A stretch of 64,000 bases of DNA from Caulobacter zeae (GTDB lineage Bacteria; Pseudomonadota; Alphaproteobacteria; Caulobacterales; Caulobacteraceae), in contig NZ_PJRS01000018.1 in NCBI RefSeq assembly GCF_002858925.1, positions 186,001 to 250,000 of the forward strand, read 5' to 3'. Each line of letters starts with the position of its first letter. Positions within the stretch are counted from its first letter, which is position 1. A model generated the notes under the pieces. The model was not told where the DNA came from, made no database searches, and worked only from the letters and a program-made list of their open reading frames with translations. Positions 8,089 through 16,887 of this stretch are shown piece after piece. The position numbers and the translations under genes are program-made.

Positions 8089-8429
8089 CCAACGTCATCG
8101 ACAATGCGGCGCTGACCTGGGCGCCCGCCGTTCCGCCCTCCGACCTCGAAGAGTTTGGCGTCGCCGCCGCCACCGTGGGCGGCCTGAAGGTGGCCCTCTA
8201 CACCGTCGACGGCGAGTACTACGCCACCGCCGACCTCTGCACCCACGGCGCGGCCAGCCTCGCCGACGGCTTCCTCGACGGCGAGCTGATCGAATGCCCG
8301 CTCCACCAGGGCACCTTCAACGTGAAGACCGGCGCGGCCGTCGGCGCGCCGTGCTCGGTAGCCGTGCGCACCTTCCCGGTGAAGCTGGAAGGCGGCTTGC
8401 TGCACGTCGGCCTGCCGGGAGGCGCCTGA
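8085..8429 (+). CDS. Rieske-type ferredoxin of the oxygenase system
   Basis: A 114-residue small Rieske protein with Cys52-x-His54 and Cys71-x-x-His74 binding one [2Fe-2S] cluster. It carries electrons from the FAD reductase to the alpha subunit. The start overlaps the beta stop as ATGA, and its own stop overlaps the next start as TGATG. Thus alpha, beta, ferredoxin and gentisate dioxygenase are one tightly coupled set. BphF/NahAb-like ferredoxins have the same size and motif. Confidence 0.92.
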   Translation: MTNVIDNAALTWAPAVPPSDLEEFGVAAATVGGLKVALYTVDGEYYATADLCTHGAASLADGFLDGELIECPLHQGTFNVKTGAAVGAPCSVAVRTFPVKLEGGLLHVGLPGGA

Positions 8430-9481
8430 TGGAGACGGTGCTTCGCAACGACCAGCGCAGCCAGCTCGAGGCGCTTTACGAGCAGATGGAGCCCGAAGGC
8501 CTCTATCCGCTCTGGGAAAAACTGAGCGCCCTGGTGCTGCCCCAGCCGGACTCGCCGGCCAAGGTCCACAAGTGGTCCTATGACAGCGCCCGGGACTACC
8601 TGATGCGGGCCGGCGACCTGATCAGCGCCAAGCAGGCCGAAAGGCGTGTGCTGATCCTGGAGAACCCGGGGCTCGGCGGATTGTCGAGCATCACGCCGAG
8701 CCTCTACGCCGGCCTGCAGCTGATCCTGCCGGGCGAGATCGCGCCCGCCCACCGCCACGCCCAGTGCGCGCTGCGTTTCGTGCTGGAAGGCGAGGAGGCC
8801 TACACCTCGGTGGACGGCGAGAAGGCGGTGATGCGGCCCTTCGACCTGGTGCTCACCCCGGGCGGCCAGTGGCACGATCACGGCAACCCCACGGCCAAGC
8901 CGATGATCTGGCTCGACGGGCTGGACATCCCCACCGTCCGCCATTTCGACGCCAGCTTCGCCGAGGGCTACAGCGAGGATCAGTTCCCCGAGCAGGCTCC
9001 CGCCGGCGACAGCCTTAACCGCTACGGCCGCAACATGCGTCCGCTTAAGGGGCACACGGCCGACCGCCGCCCGGCCCACCAGCCGCTGTTCCACTATCCC
9101 TACGCCGAATGGCGGCCGGCGCTCGACGCCATGGCCAAGGGGGCGGAGATCGATCCGCACCTGGGCCACGCGCTGGAGTTCCTTAATCCCGTCAACGGCG
9201 GGCCGATCATGTCGACGATCTCGGCGCATGTGCGGCTGATGCCGGCCGGGTTCGAGACCCGCGACCGCCGCTCCACCGACGGCACGATCTTCGTGGTCGT
9301 GGAAGGGGAGGGTGAAGCCGTCGTCGAGGGCGAGACCATCGCCCTTTCGCCCCGAGAAATCCTCGTCGTCCCGTCGTGGAAGACGGTCCGTTTCAAGGCC
9401 CAAAGCCAGCTCGTCCTGTTCGGCTACTCCGACAAGGCCTGCCAGGAAAAGCTGAACCTCTACAAGGAAGAAAACCTGTGA
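8429..9481 (+). CDS. gtdA: Gentisate 1,2-dioxygenase
   Basis: A 350-residue bicupin. The N-terminal cupin holds the Fe(II) ligands His108-x-His110 (segment APAHRHAQCALRFVLEG) and His149 (GGQWHDHGN); the C-terminal cupin is around residues 240-340. The enzyme splits gentisate (2,5-dihydroxybenzoate) between the carboxyl- and 2-hydroxyl-bearing carbons to give maleylpyruvate. Length and motif are as expected for the family. The ATG at 8429 shares one base with the ferredoxin stop. It is the pathway key that fixes the reading of the whole cluster. Confidence 0.93.
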   Translation: METVLRNDQRSQLEALYEQMEPEGLYPLWEKLSALVLPQPDSPAKVHKWSYDSARDYLMRAGDLISAKQAERRVLILENPGLGGLSSITPSLYAGLQLILPGEIAPAHRHAQCALRFVLEGEEAYTSVDGEKAVMRPFDLVLTPGGQWHDHGNPTAKPMIWLDGLDIPTVRHFDASFAEGYSEDQFPEQAPAGDSLNRYGRNMRPLKGHTADRRPAHQPLFHYPYAEWRPALDAMAKGAEIDPHLGHALEFLNPVNGGPIMSTISAHVRLMPAGFETRDRRSTDGTIFVVVEGEGEAVVEGETIALSPREILVVPSWKTVRFKAQSQLVLFGYSDKACQEKLNLYKEENL

Positions 9482-10173
9482 GCCTGACCTTCGAACCCCA
9501 GGCGCCGGTCCTGGCCGCCACCTCCACCGGCGAGCAGTTCCCGGTCCGCCGCATCTTCTGCGTCGGCCGCAACTACGCCGCCCATGCCCGCGAGATGGGC
9601 CGCGATCCCGACCGCGAGCCGCCGTTCTTCTTCACCGCCTGGGCCGAGACGGTCGTGCCGGACGGCGCGACGATCGCCTATCCGCAGAAGACCAAGGACT
9701 TCCACTACGAAGCCGAACTGGTCGTCGCCATCGGCAAGACCGGCCGCGACATCGCCGTCGAGGACGCCCTGGACCACGTCTGGGGTTACGCCACGGGCCT
9801 GGACATGACCCGCCGCGACCTGCAGCTGGAAGCCCGCGCCCAAGGCCGTCCCTGGGACACCGGGAAGAACGTCGAGCAGTCCTCGCCGCTGGGCCTGATC
9901 CAGAAGGCCGGCGAAGGCTTTGACCCGACCAAGGGCGAGATCAAGCTGACCGTCAATGGCGAGACCAAGCAGCAGGCCGACCTGGCCGACCTGATCTGGC
10001 CGGTGGCCGACATCGTCGCCTACCTCTCGGGCCTCTACCGCATCGAGCCGGGCGACCTGATCTACACGGGCACGCCCGCCGGCGTCGGCGCCGTGGTCGA
10101 GGGCGACGCCATGGTCGTCACCATCGAGGGCCTGGCCCCGCTGAACATCCAGGTTGGACCGCCCGCGGCCTGA
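9478..10173 (+). CDS. Fumarylpyruvate hydrolase (FAH family)
   Basis: A 231-residue fumarylacetoacetate-hydrolase-fold enzyme. Family marks are FCVGRNYAAHAREMG, the metal-binding acidic residues in HYEAELVV and GYATGLDMTRRDLQ, and GDLIYTGTPAGVG near the C-terminus. In the gentisate route it hydrolyses fumarylpyruvate to fumarate and pyruvate. The start is GTG at 9478, overlapping the dioxygenase stop. The size agrees with NagK-type hydrolases. A decarboxylase or isomerase of the same fold is less likely given the neighbours. Confidence 0.88.
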   Translation: MSLTFEPQAPVLAATSTGEQFPVRRIFCVGRNYAAHAREMGRDPDREPPFFFTAWAETVVPDGATIAYPQKTKDFHYEAELVVAIGKTGRDIAVEDALDHVWGYATGLDMTRRDLQLEARAQGRPWDTGKNVEQSSPLGLIQKAGEGFDPTKGEIKLTVNGETKQQADLADLIWPVADIVAYLSGLYRIEPGDLIYTGTPAGVGAVVEGDAMVVTIEGLAPLNIQVGPPAA

Positions 10174-10197
10174 TCGCGACACACCAAGACTAGGGAC

Positions 10198-10227
10198 GAG
10201 GGGAGCGGCCAACAGAGCCGCCCCCTC
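10198..10227 (+). promoter_or_regulatory. Intercistronic hairpin before the MFS gene
   Basis: GAGGGGAGCGGC (10198-10209) pairs with GCCGCCCCCTC (10217-10227), with one unpaired A and a 7-nt loop. It lies just before the ribosome site GAGGAAAC of the transporter gene. A similar hairpin plus GGAGGAAAC precedes the porin gene at 12278. It may set a processing or stability boundary in the operon mRNA. Confidence 0.5.
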
Positions 10228-10242
10228 TTAGAGGAAACGACA

Positions 10243-11577
10243 ATGGCTACTCTTGAAGCGACGGCGGGCAACGCCGTCGTCGACCGGGCGAAGTTCGGCT
10301 CGCTGCAATTCGGCGTCACCGCGCTCTGCGCCATCATCGCCATGCTCGACGGGTTCGACACCCAGGCAATTGCGTATGTCGCGCCGCGCATCGCCGAGGA
10401 CTGGGGCCTGACCCCGGCCGCCTTCGGCCCGATCTTCGCCGTGGGCCTGCTGGGCCTGACCGTCGGCGCCTTCCTGCTCAGCCCCGCCGCCGACAAGTTC
10501 GGCCGCAAGACCATCATCCTGATCTCGACCGTGATCTTCGGCCTGTTCGCCCTGCTGACGGCGACCTCGGGCACGATGAACGAGCTGCTGATGTACCGCT
10601 TTCTCACGGGCATCGGCCTGGGCGCGGCCATGCCCAACATCATCGCCCTGACCAGCGAGTACGCCCCCGAGCGCCTGCGCGCCACGCTGGTGACGGTGAT
10701 GTTCTGCGGCTTCCCGCTGGGCTCGACCCTGGGCGGGGTGCTGTCGACCGGCCTGATCGACCAGTTCGGCTGGCACTCGGTGTTCGTGGTCGGCGGCGTG
10801 CTGCCGCTGCTGCTGGTGCCGGTGCTGATGGTCATGCTGCCGGAGTCGGTGCGCTTCCTGGTCGCCAAGGGCGCGCCGGAGAGCAAGATCGCGCCGATCG
10901 TCCGCCGCATCGATGCGCAGGCCTCGACCGCCGAGTTCGTCTCGCACCTGCGCAGCGAGCAGGCCGAGGCCCCCAAGGGCTTCTCGGTCGCCCAGCTGTT
11001 CACGCAAGGGCGCGCGCCGGTCACGGGCCTGCTGTGGGTGGCGTTCTTCATGAATCTGCTGGTCATGTACTTCCTGGTGAACTGGCTGCCGACCCTGCTG
11101 AAGGGCGCAGGCCTGCCGCTGTCGATGGCCATCCTGTCGACCGCCACCCTGAACCTCGGCGGCGTGGTCGGCGCCATCGCCCTGGGCCGGCTGATCGACC
11201 GCTTCAGCCCCTATGTCGTGCTGGGCGCGGCCTATGCGGCTTCGGCCGCCTTCATCGCCGTGATCGCGCTTGGCGGCACGCACCTGACCACCCTGCTGGT
11301 CGGGGCGGCGCTGTCGGGCTTCGGCGTCGTCGGCGCCCAGATCGGCTGCAACGCCCTGGCCGCGTCGGTCTATCCCACGGCCATCCGCGCCACCGGCGTG
11401 GGCTGGGCCCTGGGCGTCGGCCGCGTCGGCGCCATCGTCGGCCCGCTCGTGGGCGGCGCGCTCCTCGCCAACAAGTGGGCCCCCGGTTCGATCATCCTGA
11501 CCGCCGTGGTTCCCGCCCTCATCGCCTCGCTCGCCGTCTTCATCCTCGGCGGCGTGCGCAAGAAGTCCGGAGTCTGA
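10243..11577 (+). CDS. MFS aromatic acid:H+ symporter
   Basis: A 444-residue, 12-helix major facilitator of the AAHS (PcaK/BenK/MhpT-like) group. The first helix has the family mark DGFDTQ (about residues 35-40), and the loop between helices 2 and 3 has the MFS signature around DKFGRKT (about 85-91). These carriers move benzoate-type acids, gentisate or related compounds across the inner membrane with protons. It follows the hydrolase by 69 bp, with its own strong ribosome site (AGAGGAAACG) after a hairpin. Its position inside the operon argues that it imports the pathway's substrate. Confidence 0.9.
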   Translation: MATLEATAGNAVVDRAKFGSLQFGVTALCAIIAMLDGFDTQAIAYVAPRIAEDWGLTPAAFGPIFAVGLLGLTVGAFLLSPAADKFGRKTIILISTVIFGLFALLTATSGTMNELLMYRFLTGIGLGAAMPNIIALTSEYAPERLRATLVTVMFCGFPLGSTLGGVLSTGLIDQFGWHSVFVVGGVLPLLLVPVLMVMLPESVRFLVAKGAPESKIAPIVRRIDAQASTAEFVSHLRSEQAEAPKGFSVAQLFTQGRAPVTGLLWVAFFMNLLVMYFLVNWLPTLLKGAGLPLSMAILSTATLNLGGVVGAIALGRLIDRFSPYVVLGAAYAASAAFIAVIALGGTHLTTLLVGAALSGFGVVGAQIGCNALAASVYPTAIRATGVGWALGVGRVGAIVGPLVGGALLANKWAPGSIILTAVVPALIASLAVFILGGVRKKSGV

Positions 11578-11584
11578 CACCACC

Positions 11585-12214
11585 ATGATCCTGCACGGCT
11601 ATTTTCGTTCGACCGCGTCGTGGCGCGTGCGGATCGCCCTGGGCCTCAAGGGCCTGCCCGCCGACCAGGTGTTCCACCACCTGCGTCGGGGTGAGCAGCG
11701 GACGCCGGACTACCTCGCGATCAACCCGCAGGGCCTGCTGCCGGCCCTGGCTCTCGACGACGGCCGGGTGCTGACCCAGTCCCTGGCCATCGTCGAGTAT
11801 CTCGACGAGATCCACCCGCAGCCGCCGCTGCTGCCCTCCGACCCGTTCGCCAAAGCCCAGGTTCGCGCCGTCGCCCAGGCCATCGCCTGCGACATCCACC
11901 CGGTGCAGAACCTGAAAGTGTTGGCCCGCCTGCGCGACCTGGGCCTCGACGAGCCCGCCGTCCAGGGTTGGGCCGCCGGGGTGATCGAGGAAGGGCTCGA
12001 CGCGGTCGACAAGCTGCTGGCCCGCCAATCAGGCCGCTTCGCCTTCGGTGACGCGCCGAGCCTGGCCGACCTGGTGCTCGTGCCGCAACTGGGCAACGCC
12101 CGCCGCTTCGGCGTCGAGCTGCGCTGGAACCGCCTGACCGACATCGAGGCCGCCTGCCTGGAGCTTGACGCCTTCAAGTCCGCCGCGCCGTCGGCCCAGC
12201 CCGACGCCGAATAA
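11585..12214 (+). CDS. maiA: Maleylpyruvate/maleylacetoacetate isomerase (zeta-class GST)
   Basis: A 209-residue glutathione-S-transferase-fold protein. The zeta-class active-site loop is at residues 8-15 (RSTASWRV), and NPQGLLPAL and QSLAIVEYLDE give the glutathione site of the thioredoxin-like domain. In the gentisate route it turns maleylpyruvate into fumarylpyruvate with glutathione, feeding the hydrolase at 9478. The start is 8 bp after the transporter stop. The sequence alone cannot separate maleylpyruvate from maleylacetoacetate isomerase; the gentisate genes favour the former. Confidence 0.88.
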   Translation: MILHGYFRSTASWRVRIALGLKGLPADQVFHHLRRGEQRTPDYLAINPQGLLPALALDDGRVLTQSLAIVEYLDEIHPQPPLLPSDPFAKAQVRAVAQAIACDIHPVQNLKVLARLRDLGLDEPAVQGWAAGVIEEGLDAVDKLLARQSGRFAFGDAPSLADLVLVPQLGNARRFGVELRWNRLTDIEAACLELDAFKSAAPSAQPDAE

Positions 12215-12240
12215 ACCCATCCTCTAAAGCCAAGAAACAA

Positions 12241-12266
12241 AGAGCGCGGAGCCAACCGCGCCCTCT
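12241..12266 (+). promoter_or_regulatory. Intercistronic hairpin before the porin gene
   Basis: AGAG-CGCGG (12241-12249) pairs with CCGCG-CC-CTCT (12256-12266), leaving two bulged C. The ribosome site GGAGGAAAC follows at once. It is the second example in this operon of a hairpin next to a GAGGAAAC ribosome site ahead of a transport gene. Confidence 0.45.
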
Positions 12267-12277
12267 GGAGGAAACCC

Positions 12278-13735
12278 ATGCTGCTGACCACTGTGGCCGC
12301 GGCCGCCTTGCTTGCGCCCGTAGCCGACGCCCCGATCGCCACCCAGGCTCAAGACCGGGTCGTCCCGATCCCCGCCCAGAACGCCCCGTCGCCCGGCAAC
12401 GTGCCGCCGCCGGCCGCGACCAAGGCGCCGGCCTTCAAGCTGATCAATCACGACGAGGACTGGAGCTATCTGGCCGACCCGGCCAAGCGCGCCACGCCCT
12501 GGTCGAAGCTGAAATACATCCCTGTCGGCGAGACCAGCTATCTCAGCCTCGGCGGCGAGTTCCGCCTGCGCCTCGAAGACCGCGGCAACGAGCGCTTCGG
12601 CCGCGGCGCCCAGGACGAGGACGGCAACGCCCAGACCCGTACCCGCCTGTGGGCCGACCTGCACGTGGGATCGCGCCTGCGCGCCTTCGTCGACGTGCAG
12701 GACGCCCGCAGCATCGATCTCGACAGCGGCGAGCCGCCGATCGAGGTCAGCCGCTGGGACCTGCACCAGGCCTTCCTGGAAACCAACGCCGAGGTCGGCG
12801 ACGCCAAGGTCCGCCTGCGCGTCGGCCGCCAGGAGCTGGGCCTGGGCGCCTATCGCCTGTTCGACATGCGCGAGGGCGCCAACAGCCGCACCTCGTTCGA
12901 CATGGCCCGCGTGCTGGCCGACCGGAAGACCGGCTGGAGCGGCGGCGCCTTCTACGGCTACGCCCTGCGCGAGGCCAAGACCTCGTGGGACGACGCCACC
13001 AACTTCGACTACCGCCTGGCCGGCGTGACGGCTTCGCGCACGCTGGGGCAGGGACCGACGGCGCCCAAGCTGGAACTGCTCTACGTCAACAGCGACAAGC
13101 GCGGCGCGGTCTATGACAGCGTCACCGGCGGCCGCGATCGCCGCGGCTCCTATTCGGCGCGCCTGGCCGGCCGCTACGGCCAATGGGACTACGACCTGGA
13201 AGGCGTCTACCAGGACGGCGCGTACCGCGATCTCGACGTCTCGGCCTGGTACGTCTCGGCCATGGGCGGCTACACCTTCAAGGCGCCGTGGTCGCCGCGC
13301 CTGGGCCTGCGCCTGGAGGCGGCTTCCGGCGACAAGGATCGCAATGACGGCAAGCTGAACTCGTACGCCCAGATGTTCCCGCAGCCGATCTCGCTGCGCA
13401 CGGACTTCGGCATCACCAACATGGTGGCGATCCAGCCGCAGCTGACCTTCAAGCCTGCGCCCAAGCTGACCGCCGGCCTGCAGGTGGCGGGGCTGTGGCG
13501 CCAGAGCGACGAGGACGGCCTCTACGGCCTGGGCGGCCAGGTGCTGCGCGGCGGGCTGGAGGGCACGGCCCACTATGTCGGCTGGCGCCAGGCGGCCTTC
13601 GCCAGCTACGCCGTCTCGCCGTTCGTGACGGTGACCGGCATCCTCAACCACACGACCTCGGGCACGTTCCTCAAGCAGACCGGCATGGCCGACGACCAGA
13701 CCTATGCGGGTTTGATTGTGGGTCTGCGGTTCTGA
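12278..13735 (+). CDS. Alginate-export-family outer-membrane porin
   Basis: A 485-residue protein with a hydrophobic N-terminus and Pro-rich linker (to about residue 55), then a barrel of the alginate_exp (AlgE-like) family, with blocks such as YLSLGGEFRLRLEDRGN, VGRQELGLGAYRLFDMREG and a C-terminal Phe. Despite the family name, many members are general or solute-selective porins beside catabolic genes. Here it closes the gentisate operon 63 bp after the isomerase, with its own hairpin and ribosome site, so I infer outer-membrane entry of the aromatic acid. Alginate export is unlikely, as no other alginate genes are seen. Confidence 0.82.
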   Translation: MLLTTVAAAALLAPVADAPIATQAQDRVVPIPAQNAPSPGNVPPPAATKAPAFKLINHDEDWSYLADPAKRATPWSKLKYIPVGETSYLSLGGEFRLRLEDRGNERFGRGAQDEDGNAQTRTRLWADLHVGSRLRAFVDVQDARSIDLDSGEPPIEVSRWDLHQAFLETNAEVGDAKVRLRVGRQELGLGAYRLFDMREGANSRTSFDMARVLADRKTGWSGGAFYGYALREAKTSWDDATNFDYRLAGVTASRTLGQGPTAPKLELLYVNSDKRGAVYDSVTGGRDRRGSYSARLAGRYGQWDYDLEGVYQDGAYRDLDVSAWYVSAMGGYTFKAPWSPRLGLRLEAASGDKDRNDGKLNSYAQMFPQPISLRTDFGITNMVAIQPQLTFKPAPKLTAGLQVAGLWRQSDEDGLYGLGGQVLRGGLEGTAHYVGWRQAAFASYAVSPFVTVTGILNHTTSGTFLKQTGMADDQTYAGLIVGLRF

Positions 13736-13743
13736 AGACAACT

Positions 13744-13790
13744 CCTCCCCCGTGCAACGGGGGAGGGGGACCGCGAAGCGGTGGAGGGGG
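13744..13790. repeat. G-rich intergenic repeat with GCGAAGC mini-hairpin
   Basis: CCTCCCCCG (13744-13752) pairs with CGGGGGAGG (13758-13766). It is followed by ACCGC-GAA-GCGGT (13770-13782) and GGAGGGGG. The same order of parts recurs at 33332-33376 and, with other bases, at 49047-49100. A related inverted unit follows at about 13855-13878. It is a dispersed non-coding element at gene ends. Confidence 0.65.
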
Positions 13791-13891
13791 CGTGACGGGG
13801 CCCTGAGCTCCGTCACTCGCCCCCTTCGTCACGCTGCGTATCCGCAGCGCGCCACCTCCCCCGCTTCGCGAGGGAGGAGCTGGCCCAAACA

Positions 13892-13919
13892 AAAAGGCCC
13901 CGGTTTCCCGGGGCCTTTT
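13892..13919. terminator. Bidirectional terminator between porin and gltA
   Basis: AAAAGGCCCCGG (13892-13903) pairs exactly with CCGGGGCCTTTT (13908-13919) around a 4-nt loop. It gives a T-run on the plus strand and, read backwards, a T-run on the minus strand, so it can end both the convergent porin operon and gltA. Confidence 0.85.
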
Positions 13920-13942
13920 CATTTCCGAAGCCGGAAAAGCGC

Positions 13943-15223
13943 TTAGCCGCGCTTTTCGACGTCGATGTAGTCGCGCTGGGTCGAGCCCGTGTAGAGCTGA
14001 CGCGGGCGACCGATCTTGCGGGTCGGATCCTCGAACATTTCCTTCCACTGGCTGATCCAGCCGACGGTGCGGGCCAGGGCGAACAGCACGGTGAACATGT
14101 TGGTCGGGAAGCCCATCGCGCGCAGGGTGATGCCCGAGTAGAAGTCGATGTTCGGGTACAGCTTGCGCTCGATGAAGAACGGATCGCTGAGCGCGATCTT
14201 TTCCAGCTCCATGGCCACTTCCAGCAGCGGGTCGTTGATGCCCAGCTGGCCGAGGACCTCGTGGCAGGTCTTCTGCATGACCTTCGCGCGCGGGTCGAAG
14301 TTCTTGTAAACGCGGTGGCCGAAGCCCATCAGCTTGTGCTTGCGCGCCTTCACGCCCTCGATGAACTCGGGGATCTTGTCGACCGTGCCGATCTGCTCGA
14401 GCATCTCCAGGGCTTCCTGGTTGGCGCCGCCGTGCGACGGGCCCCACAGGCAGGCGATGCCGGCGGCGATGCAGGCGAACGGGTGAGCGCCCGACGAACC
14501 GGCCAGACGGACGGTCGAGGTCGAGGCGTTCTGCTCATGGTCGGCGTGCAGGATGAAGATGCGGTCCATGGCGCGGGTCAGGACCGGGTTCGGCTTCCAG
14601 TCCTCGGCCGGGACCGAGAAGCACATGCGCAGGAAGTTTTCCGAGTACGACAGGTCGTTGCGCGGCGACACGAACGGCTGGCCGATCGTGTACTTGTAGG
14701 CGCGGGCGGCGATCGTCGGCATCTTGGCGATCAGGCGATGAGCGCTGATCTCACGCTCGCGGGCGTCGTCGACGTTCATGCTGTCGGCGTAGAAGGCCGA
14801 CAGGGCGCCCACGGCGCCGGTCATGACGGCCATCGGGTGGGCGTCGCGACGGAAGCCTTCGAAGAACCGGTCGAACTGCGCGTGCAGCATCGTGTGGTAG
14901 GTGATGTTGTTCTCGAACTTGGCCAGTTCGGCGGCCGTCGGCAGTTCGCCGTTCAGCAGCAGGTGGCAGACTTCGAGGAACGACGACTTCTCGGCGAGCT
15001 GGTCGATCGGATAACCGCGGTGCAGCAAAACGCCGGCGTCACCGTCGATATAGGTGATCTTGCTCTCGCACGAGGCGGTCGAGGTGAAGCCCGGGTCGAA
15101 GGTGAAATGGTCGCTTTCGCCGTAGACCTTTCGGATGTCCAGAACGTCCGGACCCGTGCTGCCCTTGAGGATCGGCAGCTCGTAGCTCTTGTCGCCGATC
15201 GTCAGCGTGGCTTTGTCGGTCAT
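13943..15223 (-). CDS. gltA: Citrate synthase (type II)
   Basis: A 426-residue enzyme that condenses acetyl-CoA with oxaloacetate to citrate in the TCA cycle. Catalytic residues are visible: His in [11 protein letters not shown], His in GFGHRVYKN, and the Asp region before [13 protein letters not shown]. The N-terminal extension with [12 protein letters not shown] and the length match the hexameric, NADH-sensitive Gram-negative form. The ATG at 15223 is preceded by AAAGGG; a longer open frame upstream is unlikely to be used. It ends at a strong terminator shared with the convergent porin gene. Confidence 0.95.
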   Translation of the reverse strand: MTDKATLTIGDKSYELPILKGSTGPDVLDIRKVYGESDHFTFDPGFTSTASCESKITYIDGDAGVLLHRGYPIDQLAEKSSFLEVCHLLLNGELPTAAELAKFENNITYHTMLHAQFDRFFEGFRRDAHPMAVMTGAVGALSAFYADSMNVDDAREREISAHRLIAKMPTIAARAYKYTIGQPFVSPRNDLSYSENFLRMCFSVPAEDWKPNPVLTRAMDRIFILHADHEQNASTSTVRLAGSSGAHPFACIAAGIACLWGPSHGGANQEALEMLEQIGTVDKIPEFIEGVKARKHKLMGFGHRVYKNFDPRAKVMQKTCHEVLGQLGINDPLLEVAMELEKIALSDPFFIERKLYPNIDFYSGITLRAMGFPTNMFTVLFALARTVGWISQWKEMFEDPTRKIGRPRQLYTGSTQRDYIDVEKRG

Positions 15224-15290
15224 GCGAGAGACCCTTTCAATAGTGGTACGATCAGTCCAGTTTTGCATTTCGCGGGTGCGTTATAGCGCC

Positions 15291-16712
15291 TCATGCGCGC
15301 GACGCCAGCGCATCGTCAAGCCGGCCGAGAGACTCGTCTCGTCCCAGGGCCGCCATGATCTTGTTCAGGTCAGGCGCCTGGGCCCCGCCGGTGAGGATCC
15401 CACGCAGCGGCGGACCGAACTTTCCAAAGCCTACGGCCTCGGATTCAGCAAACGATTTCAACAGCGCCTCGAGTTCCGCGACGCCCCACACCGGGGCGGC
15501 CGCGAGATGTTCACGAAGTCGTGCGAGGCGCGCGACCGTTTCCTCGGAAAGCTGCTTGGCGGTTTTTTCCTCGAGCGTCAGCGGGCGCACCTTCAGCGCG
15601 AAGGCCACGTGCTCGCCCAACTCCAGGATGGTCTTGGCGCCTTCCTTGACCTGCGGAACGGTCGAGGCGATGCGCGCCTCGGCGTCAGCCGGCAGGTCGG
15701 TTCCGGCGGCCTTGAGGGCCTTCAGGGTCAACGCGGTCAGGCGCGTGTCGTCGGCCTGGCGCAGGTGCTGGCTGTTGATGAAGTTCAGCTTGGCCCAGTC
15801 CAGGCGGGCAGGGGCCTTGACCACGTCCTTGACGTCGAACCAGCTGATCGCCTGCTCGTCGTTGAACACCTCGTCGTCGCCGTGGCCCCAGCCCAGGCGC
15901 GCGAGATAGTTGCGCAGGCCCTCGGGGATGTAGCCCATGTCGGCGAACTCGCCGACGGCCTGCGCCCCGTGGCGCTTGCTCAGCTTGGCGCCGTCCGGCC
16001 CGTGAATCAGCGGGATGTGGGCGAAGGCCGGCACGTCCCATTCCATCGCCTGGTAGATCAGGCTCTGGCGGGCGGCGTTGTTCAGGTGGTCGTCGCCGCG
16101 GATGACGTGGGTCACGCCCATGTCGTGGTCGTCGACCACCACGGCGAGGTTGTAGGTCGGCGCGCCGTCGTTGCGCAGCAGGACGAGGTCGTCCAACTCG
16201 ATGTTGCGGAAGGTCACCGGGCCCTTGACCATGTCGTCGACCAGGGTCTCGCCTTCCAGCGGCCCCTTGAAGCGAATGACGTGCGGCGCGGACGGATCGG
16301 CCGGCGGCGGGGCGTCGCGCCACGGCGAGCGGATGGCGCGGCCTTCGGCGCGGGCCTTCTCGCGGGCGGCTTCCAGCTCTTCTACGGTCATCCAGCAGCG
16401 ATAGGCGCGGCCCTTGGCCAGCAACTCCTGCACCACCTCACGGTGACGGTCGGCGCGGCTGTACTGGAAGATCGGTTCTTCGTCCGACTTCAGGCCCAGC
16501 CAGTCCAGGCCCTCGAAGATCGCGGCCACGGCGGCCTCGGTCGAACGCTCGCGGTCGGTGTCCTCGACGCGAATAAGGAACTTCCCTCCCGTATGGCGTG
16601 CATATAACCAGTTGAACAGCGCCGTACGGGCGCCGCCGATATGCAGGAAGCCGGTCGGCGACGGGGCGAAGCGGGTGACGACGCCGCTGGGGGCGGGGGA
16701 GGAACTGGACAT
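15291..16712 (-). CDS. gltX: Glutamyl-tRNA synthetase
   Basis: A 473-residue class I synthetase that charges tRNA with glutamate. The HIGH-type motif is HIGG (residues 24-27, in SPTGFLHIGGARTALF) and the KMSKS-type motif is KLSKRHG in the middle. The C-terminal anticodon-binding part has the usual length. The chosen ATG at 16712 starts just before the Rossmann fold; upstream codons encode only low-complexity Ala/Arg. It lies 67 bp upstream of gltA on the same strand. Alphaproteobacteria often have two gltX copies; which one this is cannot be told here. Confidence 0.94.
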   Translation of the reverse strand: MSSSSPAPSGVVTRFAPSPTGFLHIGGARTALFNWLYARHTGGKFLIRVEDTDRERSTEAAVAAIFEGLDWLGLKSDEEPIFQYSRADRHREVVQELLAKGRAYRCWMTVEELEAAREKARAEGRAIRSPWRDAPPPADPSAPHVIRFKGPLEGETLVDDMVKGPVTFRNIELDDLVLLRNDGAPTYNLAVVVDDHDMGVTHVIRGDDHLNNAARQSLIYQAMEWDVPAFAHIPLIHGPDGAKLSKRHGAQAVGEFADMGYIPEGLRNYLARLGWGHGDDEVFNDEQAISWFDVKDVVKAPARLDWAKLNFINSQHLRQADDTRLTALTLKALKAAGTDLPADAEARIASTVPQVKEGAKTILELGEHVAFALKVRPLTLEEKTAKQLSEETVARLARLREHLAAAPVWGVAELEALLKSFAESEAVGFGKFGPPLRGILTGGAQAPDLNKIMAALGRDESLGRLDDALASRA

Positions 16713-16887
16713 AGGTTTCGAAGCTGACGGTCTGGAGGCCGCGGGGGCGGCGGGAGGCCCGACGGCGCGCGACGCACGCGCCGGCCGTTGGGCGGCGCGT
16801 CTTAGCACGGCCGTTCGAAGGTGTCCTAGTCCCGCAACCTTTGTCACACAACTGATCGACGAGGCGCGCGCCAACGCCGCCCGCTGG

